64,000 nucleotides of DNA from Acidobacteriota bacterium (GTDB lineage Bacteria; Acidobacteriota; Blastocatellia; RBC074): the NCBI GenBank assembly GCA_018268995.1, contig JAFDVL010000030.1, positions 73,356 through 137,355 on the forward strand, read 5' to 3'. How positions within the stretch are numbered: the stretch's first letter is position 1; the number at the start of each line of letters is the position of its first letter. A model generated the notes under the pieces. It saw nothing but the letters and a program-made list of their open reading frames with translations, was not told the DNA's origin and did no database searches. Position numbers and translations under genes: made by a program. Shown piece by piece: positions 27,930 to 35,657 of this stretch.

Positions 27930-28971
27930 CAGTTTCTTCTGTCTCCAACGAGGCGGCAAACTCGGCTTCGATTTCCTCTATGCTTGGCAGACTGGTATCG
28001 AGCGGTTCCGGCAGGGCGCGGACAAGCTGGTATTCGGCGACACCCATCGGTTTGTTGATGCCGGACAGCGCATATTCCGCCACCAGCTTTTTCTTGGTCT
28101 TGCACAGCAATAAGCCAATCGTGGGTTTATCATCATCCGCCTTGATCTGCGCATCCACTGCCGCGAGGTAAAAATTGAGTTGTCCCGCGTGTTCGGGTTT
28201 GAAGGCGATAGCTTTGAGTTCCACCACGACGTAGCATTTGAGGCGCGTGTGGTAGAAAAGCAAGTCAATGAAAAACTCCTCGCCCTCGACTTCCAGCCGG
28301 AACTGGCGACCGACAAATGCAAAGCCTGCGCCCAGTTCCAGCAGAAAGCGCGTGATATGCCGGATCAAGGCGTTTTCGATGTCGCGTTCGTGCGCTTCGT
28401 CCCCCAGTCCGAGAAAATCGAAGTGGTACGGGTCTTTGAGAATTTGCGTCGCAAGTGCCGCGTGCGGCGCAGCAAGCTGTTGCTGAAAATTGGTGATGGC
28501 AGCTCCCTGACGCAGATAGAGCTTGTTCTTGATCTGCACTTCCAGCGTGGCGCGGGGCCAGGCGTGCTGGACAGTTTGGAGCGCGTACCATTCGCGCACA
28601 GCGGGGTCGTCAATCTTGGTGAACAAGACGATGAGATGGAACCACGGCAATTGGGCAGCAGATTGCTGCCCAATTTGGAGCGTCGGACATTTTTGGGCGA
28701 AAACCTTCATGTATTTCAGGTTGCGGCTGGAAAATCCCTTCATATCCGGGAAGGCGGCGCGCAGGTCAGCGGAGAGGCGGTCAATCACTTTTGCCCCCCA
28801 ACCCTGCTGCTGCTGCCGTTGCAAGATGTCCGTACCAATGTCGTGATAAAGTCGAATCTGCTCGTCATTGGCAGACAATAACGCCCGTTGGCGCGCACCG
28901 TTGATCCGTTGCTTTAGACTGGCAAGCCATTCGGTGTAGTCGGACGGCAGTACGATTAACTTTTTACTCAT
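27925..28971 (-). CDS. DUF1016 (YhcG-like) PDDEXK nuclease
   Basis: 348 residues from ATG 28971 (MSKKLIVLPSDYTEWLASLK). The N-terminal helical DUF1016 domain includes LLSANDEQIRLYHDIGTDIL and GFSSRNLKYMKVFAQ. The C-terminal PDDEXK nuclease core has EFFIDLLFYHTRLKCYVVVE followed by LKA, i.e. the Asp, Glu and Lys of the active site, then KPEHAGQLNFYLAAVD. The family often sits beside type I restriction genes and is linked to defence and mobile DNA. Here its start overlaps by ATGA the end of a broken hsdM copy, confirming the former restriction context. Length is normal, so this gene may still be active. Confidence 0.88.
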   Translation of the reverse strand: MSKKLIVLPSDYTEWLASLKQRINGARQRALLSANDEQIRLYHDIGTDILQRQQQQGWGAKVIDRLSADLRAAFPDMKGFSSRNLKYMKVFAQKCPTLQIGQQSAAQLPWFHLIVLFTKIDDPAVREWYALQTVQHAWPRATLEVQIKNKLYLRQGAAITNFQQQLAAPHAALATQILKDPYHFDFLGLGDEAHERDIENALIRHITRFLLELGAGFAFVGRQFRLEVEGEEFFIDLLFYHTRLKCYVVVELKAIAFKPEHAGQLNFYLAAVDAQIKADDDKPTIGLLLCKTKKKLVAEYALSGINKPMGVAEYQLVRALPEPLDTSLPSIEEIEAEFAASLETEETE

Positions 28972-29436
28972 AATGTGAATCCCATCCTTGCGAGATGTGC
29001 GTTTACTTTCTGCTCCAACTCCGCGACTCGTCATCTGCGGCAACGGCGTTTCGTAGCGTTCGGCCAATTCTTCCACACGTTGCGTCAACGCCTGACTGAT
29101 GCGATCCATCTCGCCGTGAATGGCGGCATCAAGTGCGGCCAGCCATTTATCTGCGACGACCAGCGTTTTGATTTCGGCCTCGGTCAATGTGGGATATTTG
29201 GCATACGGTTTTCTTCGGCATCGTTGACCGACGCGCTTCAAATCGGCTTGCTGATTGCTGAACGAGAGATATTTTTCCAGTACATTCCCATTCTCGATTA
29301 TCAATTCATCATTTTCAAATCTCAATCCTCTCAGCCGCGCCGTGACGGTGGCCTTGTTCACTTTATCCAGTTCGGCAAAGGCTCCGTCATCGTTGTGTTC
29401 ACCTTCCAATTCGTCAAGCTGCTTGAAATCTTTTGA
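28968..29436 (-). pseudogene. 3' remnant of a type I restriction hsdM gene
   Basis: The open frame upstream of the DUF1016 start encodes EGEHNDDGAFAELDKVNKAT and YPTLTEAEIKTLVVADKWLA, then ERYETPLPQM, all of which I recognise as the C-terminal region of type I methyltransferase subunits. After PLPQMTS the frame is lost, but reading +1 gives VAELEQKVNAHLARMGFTL and then a TGA that overlaps the DUF1016 ATG as ATGA, the normal hsdM ending. Another disruption lies near QADLKRVGQRCRR. The catalytic N-terminal part is absent and an in-frame stop lies just upstream at 29437-29439. Confidence 0.8.
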
Positions 29437-29611
29437 TTACAGCAACAGCGATTGTAGCCGATTGTTGACAGTGATAAATAACGGTTGTCGCCAATTGTGG
29501 ACGAGCGAGCCTTGTCCGGCTAACCCAAAATTGCGAGAAGATCGGCCCAAAACAGATTACTGCATTTGTTTTCTGTGATTTATGTGAATGTGGAGAAGTG
29601 TTGCAAAAGTG

Positions 29612-29627
29612 TGGCACGCATATTGTA
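29612..29627 (+). promoter_or_regulatory. Sigma54-type promoter candidate facing the structured RNA region
   Basis: TGGCACG-CATA-TTGTA. The -24 element matches the consensus exactly and the -12 element is TTGT where TTGC is usual, with correct spacing. A start near 29638 would transcribe the hairpin-rich region to the right. The window encodes a sigma54 activator at 45.4 kb, but I see no matching enhancer repeat here. Confidence 0.45.
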
Positions 29628-29988
29628 TTTACTCATTGCGCAGACGAGAGATGAAGTTGAAAAGAAACGTGATCTTTGATTGATAATAACTTTCGTAGCA
29701 GGGAGCGGTTCTCGTAGCGGGAATCTTCCTCACACCTAATGGTTCCTCACCAATCCATTAGTTAGGTTCATTGCTCGAACCGTTCCTCTGCTAATCCTGC
29801 ACTGTTAAGAACAGCAACACGATTGTCTACCTCACATCTATCGGCGGTGCCTCATCAACCGCCCGTAAAGATTCCGCCCAGAGACGATTTTTTACCAGAT
29901 TTCGAGTTTGGAGCCGCGCTCCTCTCGCTCGTGTAGCTGCCCGCTAGAAAGGACACGGGGGTCGGATTTTAGTGGCAGTTACAGCTTT

Positions 29989-30052
29989 CGATTCGCAAGT
30001 GACGTCAACGTTGGAGAACGGGGCACACCACGTTGACGTGACTTGCGAATCG
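29989..30052. repeat. Long near-perfect inverted repeat
   Basis: The left arm, CGATTCGCAAGTGACGTCAA plus CGTTGG, spans 29989-30014; the right arm spans 30028-30052. About 24 of 25 positions pair, with a 13-base loop. It could be an RNA hairpin within the candidate ncRNA or a DNA site for a dimeric protein or recombinase. Confidence 0.75.
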
Positions 30053-30261
30053 GAAATCAACCAAGAGAGTTGAGCCGCTGACAAGTTTTTATGGCAAGGC
30101 ATCCCAGGCCAAGCCCGCTGCCGGACGGGAAGACCCCAAATCTAACTCGTGGTAGCAATGAGCCTCTTCCAGAAACGACCGCTATCAGGATTCTTCCCAC
30201 TCAGAATCCGAGAGGCTCACAAGTTTCCGTCAGAGATGACGTTAAAGATTGTCCTCACCCC

Positions 30262-30301
30262 AGCAGCAGATCATCGTTGGTGATTCTGCTGCTTTCGTTT
30301 T
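30262..30301 (+). terminator. Rho-independent terminator
   Basis: AGCAGCAGA/TCTGCTGCT, a 9-bp perfect stem, followed by TTTCGTTTT. It lies in a region with no plus-strand gene upstream, which suggests a non-coding transcript. Confidence 0.7.
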
Positions 30302-30357
30302 ACGGAGAGATCATTTCGTTATCATCGGTTTTTACTTCACGACTAATCCTCACTCAC

Positions 30358-30390
30358 CGCCCGTGATTCACCCACGGGCGATTTTCTTTT
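30358..30390 (+). terminator. Second tandem rho-independent terminator
   Basis: CGCCCGTG-ATTCACC-CACGGGCG followed by ATTTTCTTTT. It lies 65 bases after the previous terminator in the same orientation. Confidence 0.75.
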
Positions 30391-30752
30391 GCGCATTGCG
30401 AAACGGGGTATCGGTAGATTTTTTGTGATTTGTATCGCTAAGGCTGAGCGGCATTCAAACCAATGGATTTACGGATGCTGCCTGAACTCTCAATCAGTTT
30501 GTACGCCTTATTATTAGTAAGGAGCCCCCCCCTTTATTTTCACCAAAGATTGGTATCGGTTTTCGCTACCGACACCCCTATACCAGCAAATTGAAGCGAG
30601 AAGATGTTTTTGACGGAAGGCGTGGCAGACGAAAACAGACCAATCTTTTTGTTTCTTCGCCTGACTTGCTCCCACTGTCTCGCTGCGGCATACTCTGCGC
30701 CTTTGATGCGTCAAGCGCAGCGCATCGTTTTCCCACACGAAAGTAGAAACCT
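30391..30752. other. Non-coding stretch with small hairpins
   Basis: No gene supported. CGGT-TTTCGCT-ACCG near 30557 and GCCTTA-TTATTAG-TAAGG near 30503 can form small hairpins. Open frames on the minus strand here have no ribosome site or recognisable content. Confidence 0.4.
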
Positions 30753-30962
30753 ATGACAAAGCCTTTTCTGGATGAGCGCGGCACGCTCATTATTCCGACT
30801 GATAGCGATCCCAAATACCATTACTGGAAAGGCGGGCAATCGGTTGTGGCCACGCTCAAGGAACTCAACGCGCCGCTCGAAGTGTTCAGACGCTTTGTGA
30901 ATGACGCGGAATTCGAGAAGCTGAAGGCACAGGCTGAGAAATCACAAGCACAAGCTGCTTGA
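30753..30962 (+). CDS. Small hypothetical protein
   Basis: 69 residues. It begins MTKPFLDERGTLIIPTDSDP, then a basic/aromatic patch (KYHYWKGGQSVVATLKELNA) and a helical charged tail (FEKLKAQAEKSQAQAA). It has balanced composition and a tidy ATG, but no family is recognised and the ribosome site is weak. It is followed 129 bp later by another small gene on the same strand. Short proteins of this kind accompany mobile elements, which is only a guess here. Confidence 0.45.
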   Translation: MTKPFLDERGTLIIPTDSDPKYHYWKGGQSVVATLKELNAPLEVFRRFVNDAEFEKLKAQAEKSQAQAA

Positions 30963-31091
30963 GCACTCAGCACCAGTAGGTAGCGGACGCGTTGCATTGC
31001 CCAATCTGAAGCGAGGCTCCACTAAATCATTGTCAGACGGCGAGGTGTTTCTCATAATGCTTGCTGACTTTCCTTTAGCGAATCAAATGCT

Positions 31092-31394
31092 ATGTCACCC
31101 GTCTGGGGCCAACAATGTGAGTGTGCGGGCTGCACGAATTGTTCTCGGCAGGACGAAGAACAGTGCAGTCGTCGGCAAGGCCAGCAAGACCTCTTTTCGC
31201 GTCAGGTCACGGAGTTGTATCAAGTTCACGGAGTTTGGCTTTGCACTGCCTGTCTGCCGAAACCCATCGTCGAGCCTGTCAATTTGGATCACAACCTCTT
31301 TAACCGGGAAATGGCTCGTCTGGAGCAACAGGAAACGCTTTTTGATCTAAAACTTCCGCTAGAGCGCAAACCCACTTCTTTAGGGGTGGGATAG
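31092..31394 (+). CDS. Small Cys-rich, probably zinc-binding protein
   Basis: 100 residues. The N-terminus has CECAGCTNCSRQDEEQC, five Cys within 17 residues. A second pair, C-T-A-C, appears in VHGVWLCTACLPKPIVEPVN. Such spacing suggests a zinc finger that binds nucleic acid or protein. The C-terminal half is helical and acidic (REMARLEQQETLFDLKLPLE). No Shine-Dalgarno is visible, so translation is uncertain; a different start is possible. A half copy of the dispersed repeat lies 35 bp after its stop. Confidence 0.45.
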   Translation: MSPVWGQQCECAGCTNCSRQDEEQCSRRQGQQDLFSRQVTELYQVHGVWLCTACLPKPIVEPVNLDHNLFNREMARLEQQETLFDLKLPLERKPTSLGVG

Positions 31395-31428
31395 CTCCCT
31401 GCTCAAATAGCTTGCGCATCGCGTCTGG

Positions 31429-31446
31429 AAACAGATAGGAAAGAAT
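31429..31446 (+). repeat. Solo left end of the dispersed repeat
   Basis: AAACAGATAGGAAAGAAT, identical to the end of the 23007 copy, followed by AGTGGGGCTAGG, which still resembles its interior. No right end follows. Confidence 0.75.
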
Positions 31447-32010
31447 AGTGGGGCTAGGCAGGAATCACAGTAATTCTCGCCACATCTTCATCATTAAAAT
31501 ATAAGGTAGACTAGAAAGAAAAAGCTTGCATGGGCGGATTCGCTGTGTAGATTGGAAGTGGGAAGTGGCTGTAATGGCCGCACCAAACACCCGCAGGGAC
31601 GCGGGGAAGTGCGCGTCGAGAGGCAAGTCAGACGGGGGCAGCGAAGGCGTTGTTTTCCGCAGCCTCAATGAAACGCGAAGCGAGAATGACCAGCGAACCA
31701 ACGGCAGCGGGATGGCCTGCTGAAAATGTTGGCGTAAGAGGTTCCCTCGCAGACTACCAGTTGGATTTATTCAGCTTGTAGAAAGCTCGGCGATGGCCGA
31801 GTAGTTCACTTCCGCTGAGGGAAGGCAAATTCGTTTTACCGACGCGGAGATTGGAAGAAAATATCAGTCAAAAAAATGCGCGTCTTTTGGGAACCTTTTC
31901 TGCCAACGAACGTGAGTTCACCTGTGAGATGAACGCAGTAATTAAAGGGGTTCAGCAATTGTCCTGTGTGTGAGGCGTGGGACGTTGCCCCCAAGAATTC
32001 TGAAAAACAT
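31447..32010. other. Non-coding stretch
   Basis: I recognise no gene in these roughly 560 bases. A plus-strand frame at 31526-31723 is Arg/Ser/Gly-rich, without a ribosome site, and is probably chance. Short stems such as TCGG-CGATGG-CCGA near 31790 occur. Confidence 0.4.
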
Positions 32011-32055
32011 AAAGGGCTTGGCTGTTGTGAGGGCAGCTAAGCCTTTTGTGTTTTT
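32011..32055. terminator. Strong bidirectional terminator
   Basis: AAAGGGCTTGGCTG pairs with CAGCTAAGCCTTTT (14 pairs, two G-U, 9-base loop). GTGTTTTT follows on plus and ATGTTTTT on minus. It lies 110 bases past the stop of the minus-strand SBBP gene and probably ends its transcript. Confidence 0.8.
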
Positions 32056-32164
32056 GCCTGACTTCCCATTGCCGTCGTTCCTCGTTGTATCTACTGGCCG
32101 GTAAGGATACGAAATTGTAATGTAGAGTAATTGTTGCCAATCACTTCCTCTCCACATCGCTAAA

Positions 32165-35100
32165 TTACTTCGCTCGCGTTGCTTGGAGCGGAGAAGTGGA
32201 AAGGGACTTGAAACTAACTATAACTGGGTTGGTTGGGCTGCCTTCCACAATCAAGACAATCTCTTGGTCGCGCTGCCCCGCCATTGAGCGAGGTAAGCGT
32301 AGATTGATCTGATCCAATCCAACATATTCCTCCTGCGCTCCGGCGTACAGCACTTCAACTTTGGTGGAGCCGATCCAGGCACTGACTGCCTGCAAAGAAC
32401 TTCGCGCACGAATCCCTGTCCCAAAAAGTAAGAGGAACACGTTGTCACTTTCCGGGCCAAGATCAATCGGAAGCGGAATGTATTTCTTTTGCGTCGCGTC
32501 ATATTGTGCGACCGGTTCATAACGTTGCGTACCATTCGCACTCACCCGAAAGAGAGAGGCAGCAGCCACGCCCTGACCATCTTGATTAGCAGCAAAGATG
32601 CCCGGCGCAATGGATACGATCTGAACCGTGCCAACCGAGTTGATGCCGTTGCCATTCGTAATCGTAATCGTTGCTGGGCCGGTCGCGATGCCTGCCGGAA
32701 GTTGATAATTCACCTGCAAAGGTGACACATAAAAAAGTGGGCAAAGGCGTTGTGCCCCACCACTGTCCTTCACGGTTACAGTGGTACCGCCCAATTCCGT
32801 CGGTAAAGGGAGTTTCTGAACGGGCACACTCGTAGTCGCTAATTCTGTCCCAAAAGCGGAGACAATGGATTCGATGGCCACACTGCCAGTTGCGTAACTC
32901 GCGCCGGAAACATTCGCGACGACAGTGGTTGCCGCAAAATCCGCGACTTGATCCGCAGACAGGTTGCCAAATGTCCGCTTCGCAGGGGTAAAGTTATAAT
33001 TTGCTTTGGTCGGCGTGATCGTGTAGTTGCCCGCGACTGGCACGCCGGAAAAACTGTAATTGCCGTTTTGATCCGTTGTTGTCACGCCCGTCTGCGCTCC
33101 TGAAAGTGACACTGTTACACCTGCAAGACTTGCACTCGACGCGGTAATCCGTCCAGTGATGGTGTACGTGAAATTTCCTTGTCGGACGGTATAAGGCTGT
33201 CCGGCGATCATCAATTGGCCGCTGCGATTCGCGCCGCTCGGATTAGCCGCCACGGAGAACTCTATGGTGCCATTACCGCGTCCACTATTACCCGAGGTAA
33301 TAAATATCCAACTGGCATCACTGGTCGCTGTCCAACTGCAATCATTAGCAGCAGTCACCGTGGCGCGACTATTCCCCCCACTATTTGCAAACGTCTGGCC
33401 TTGCACCGTGACGCCATAGACACACGGATCGCCGAGGATGGCGAGGAAGGCTTCATTCGTACCCCGGAAGTTGCTTTGATAGGCGTTGACGGTTGGGAAA
33501 TCATTTGCGAGTGTGATGCCGGTTACATAAATCCCCCCAGCGGCACCCATCGCAATGCCATAGCCTCGATCATGGTTTGAGCCCCCCAAATATGTCGAGA
33601 AAGTAAGCGAATTATTGACTGCTTCATTCGTATCAACGGTCGTCACGAAAGCATCGCCACAAAGATAAGACCCGCAACTCATTGTTCCAATAGCAGGTTT
33701 AACTGGTGCTTTGAGTGGGTAATCCGGCGAAGAAGTCTGCCCGGTTATAGCCGCCCTGCCAGTGGCATCAACCGCAATTGCCGTCCCCCAGTCTTGAGCT
33801 TTCCCGCCCAAGTACGTGGAATAAAGAATTGTGTTTGCCTGATTATTGAGCTTGGTAAGAAAAGCATTCAGATCGCCTTTGAGAGTGGTCTGAAACGCCT
33901 TCACAATTGGGTAGTTAGTAGAAGCGGTGCTGCCCGTAATGTACACATTTCCAGCGGGATCAAGCGCAACTGCCTGCCCTCGTTCGCTAGAACTGCCCCC
34001 TAAGAAGGTTGAGGAGATCAGGTTCGCACCATTAGGGGGCAACTTTGCAAGAAAGTTATCTGAACATGGTGCAGGTTGCGTCCCGCCACAGTTGCCACCC
34101 CCAATGGTTGGCTGTAGCGCATTAACAGTGGGGAAATTGGCGGAAGCCGTCGCGCCCACCACATAGATATTTCCAGCCTGATCTACGGTGATCCCATTGC
34201 CGCCTTCATCCCCATCACTGCCGCCCAAAAAGGTCGAGAAAATCAGGCCCGAACCATTCGCGTTGATTTTGGTCACAAACGCATCACCTGTGAAAATATT
34301 GCCCCCGCCATAAGTCGGCTGAAGGGCATTAAAGGTAGGAAAATTTGAGGAGCGAGTTTGACCCGTGAACACAGCATTGCCAGCCGTATCTACTGCAATA
34401 CTGTTTCCTTGATCGTCTTCATTGCCACCCAGGTAGGTGGAATACATCAGTGCTGAACCACCTGGCGCAAGCTTTGCAACAAAGGCGTCCCACTTCCCCT
34501 GCCAAGTGCTTTGCAAGGCATTCGCGAGTGGGAAATTGGAAGATTCGGTTTGCCCGGTGATATACGCTGCGCCTGCCGTATCTACGGCGATGGAATTTCC
34601 CAGGTCATTTTTGTTACCGCCCAAAAAGGTCGAGTAAATCAACGACGAGCCATCGCCTTTCATTTTCACAACGAAGGCATCATTTTGCCCGCCGCTGCCG
34701 ATATTGGGTTGCAGTGGATTTTGGGTGGGGAAATCACTGGAAGTTGTAAAACCCGTCAGGTAAATATTGCCGAACGAATCCAGCGCAATGCTTGTCGCTA
34801 CATCTTGGCTGGAGCTGCCCAGATAGCTCGCATACGTCAGTACCGGGTCAATCACCAGCGGTTGCGTCGGATCGTATGCACCCACCGCAAAACTTACGAC
34901 CCCGTCCGCATCCAACACATAATGCCCGGCGATCTCGCAGCGCTGTCCTTCCTGTTCCTGATACAAAATCGGTTTCTGTTGCCTCAGTTCATGCCCGTTC
35001 ACCGTCAGCACCAAGTCTCCTGAATCGGCGAGCGTTACCATCTCAGTGCCTGCAAATCGCATTTTGATCTTGTGAGGATCAGCGCCCGGCGCAACCACAA

Positions 35101-35614
35101 AGTCATATTCCAGTTGTTGTTGTTTGCCGTAGTGAATCCAGTCTATCCCTTCGTACACCTGTTCATATTTCACCTTTTTGTAGGTGGGTACATTTGTGCG
35201 CCAGGCTTTGGGATCGTTCCCCTGAAAGTAATGGCTTTTGCCCAACAATTCTTCTTGTTCCTGTACGACCGGCGACGGATTGGCCCCGACTAATTGCAGC
35301 GCAACAAGTGCCGGATCACACGGGTGATTCGTTGATTCTGTTTGCTTCCCGCAATCACTTTTTCGCAATCCCAACAAAGCTTCTGTCGAGGTGAGAAAGA
35401 GTTGGTAGCCCTCCCCGCGCGCTAGAAATTTGACAGGGGTAGCGGCTTGCCCTTCGTTTGGCTCAAACTGTAATGGACGCTGTTGGATGGCTGTGAGTAA
35501 CTGCGGCGTGAGCGGCAAGGCCGGATGAGGGCGACGCCAAACGTAGAGGCTCCCGGTGCCCAAAAGCAGGAATGAGGCCAGGCATAGTGTGATCCAAATG
35601 ATTTTTTTGTGCAT
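32165..35614 (-). CDS. Exported SBBP-repeat protein with BACON-like and Solibacter-type C-terminal domains
   Basis: 1149 residues from ATG 35614 (AAAGGATAGG upstream), where a membrane anchor or signal begins (MHKKIIWITLCLASFLLLGT). A first domain (about 50-260) precedes at least eight SBBP repeats of the form GNIYLTGFTTSSDFPTQNPL...STFLGG, which form beta-propeller blades. Next come a BACON-like segment (CSWTATSDASWIFITSGNSG), a carboxypeptidase-regulatory-like Ig domain (ITGRITASSASLAGVTVSLS) and a C-terminal domain of the Solibacter type (SPLQVNYQLPAGIATGPATI). Such proteins are typical of acidobacteria and probably act at the surface. It starts 43 bp after the helicase of the defence operon on the same strand; a functional link is unproven. 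Confidence 0.88.
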   Translation of the reverse strand: MHKKIIWITLCLASFLLLGTGSLYVWRRPHPALPLTPQLLTAIQQRPLQFEPNEGQAATPVKFLARGEGYQLFLTSTEALLGLRKSDCGKQTESTNHPCDPALVALQLVGANPSPVVQEQEELLGKSHYFQGNDPKAWRTNVPTYKKVKYEQVYEGIDWIHYGKQQQLEYDFVVAPGADPHKIKMRFAGTEMVTLADSGDLVLTVNGHELRQQKPILYQEQEGQRCEIAGHYVLDADGVVSFAVGAYDPTQPLVIDPVLTYASYLGSSSQDVATSIALDSFGNIYLTGFTTSSDFPTQNPLQPNIGSGGQNDAFVVKMKGDGSSLIYSTFLGGNKNDLGNSIAVDTAGAAYITGQTESSNFPLANALQSTWQGKWDAFVAKLAPGGSALMYSTYLGGNEDDQGNSIAVDTAGNAVFTGQTRSSNFPTFNALQPTYGGGNIFTGDAFVTKINANGSGLIFSTFLGGSDGDEGGNGITVDQAGNIYVVGATASANFPTVNALQPTIGGGNCGGTQPAPCSDNFLAKLPPNGANLISSTFLGGSSSERGQAVALDPAGNVYITGSTASTNYPIVKAFQTTLKGDLNAFLTKLNNQANTILYSTYLGGKAQDWGTAIAVDATGRAAITGQTSSPDYPLKAPVKPAIGTMSCGSYLCGDAFVTTVDTNEAVNNSLTFSTYLGGSNHDRGYGIAMGAAGGIYVTGITLANDFPTVNAYQSNFRGTNEAFLAILGDPCVYGVTVQGQTFANSGGNSRATVTAANDCSWTATSDASWIFITSGNSGRGNGTIEFSVAANPSGANRSGQLMIAGQPYTVRQGNFTYTITGRITASSASLAGVTVSLSGAQTGVTTTDQNGNYSFSGVPVAGNYTITPTKANYNFTPAKRTFGNLSADQVADFAATTVVANVSGASYATGSVAIESIVSAFGTELATTSVPVQKLPLPTELGGTTVTVKDSGGAQRLCPLFYVSPLQVNYQLPAGIATGPATITITNGNGINSVGTVQIVSIAPGIFAANQDGQGVAAASLFRVSANGTQRYEPVAQYDATQKKYIPLPIDLGPESDNVFLLLFGTGIRARSSLQAVSAWIGSTKVEVLYAGAQEEYVGLDQINLRLPRSMAGQRDQEIVLIVEGSPTNPVIVSFKSLSTSPLQATRAK

Positions 35615-35657
35615 ACACCTATCCTTTGAGTGAGGCAAAGTCTTGTTGGCACCATCC

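Larger units (their letters stand above)
29638..30390 (+). ncRNA. Candidate structured non-coding RNA
   Basis: No convincing reading frame, but several strong helices: GCAGGGAGCGGTTC (29698) with GAACCGTTCCTCTGC (29777), enclosing CTAATGG/CCATTAG; GGCGGT/ACCGCC (29843-29863); a 24-bp near-perfect hairpin (29989-30052); and a nested pair, GAGCCTCT/AGAGGCTC outside GGATTCT/AGAATCC (30160-30218). Two terminator hairpins with T-runs end the region, and a sigma54-like promoter begins it. No known RNA family (tmRNA, RNase P, 6S, SRP) is recognised. Boundaries are inferred and the transcript is unproven. Confidence 0.4.

Noticed and set aside
29638..30390. Known housekeeping RNA such as tmRNA, RNase P RNA or 6S RNA
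   Set aside because: None of the signature sequences of these RNAs is visible.
31526..31723. 65-residue plus-strand frame
   Set aside because: Arg/Ser/Gly-rich, no ribosome site and no recognisable motif; probably chance.
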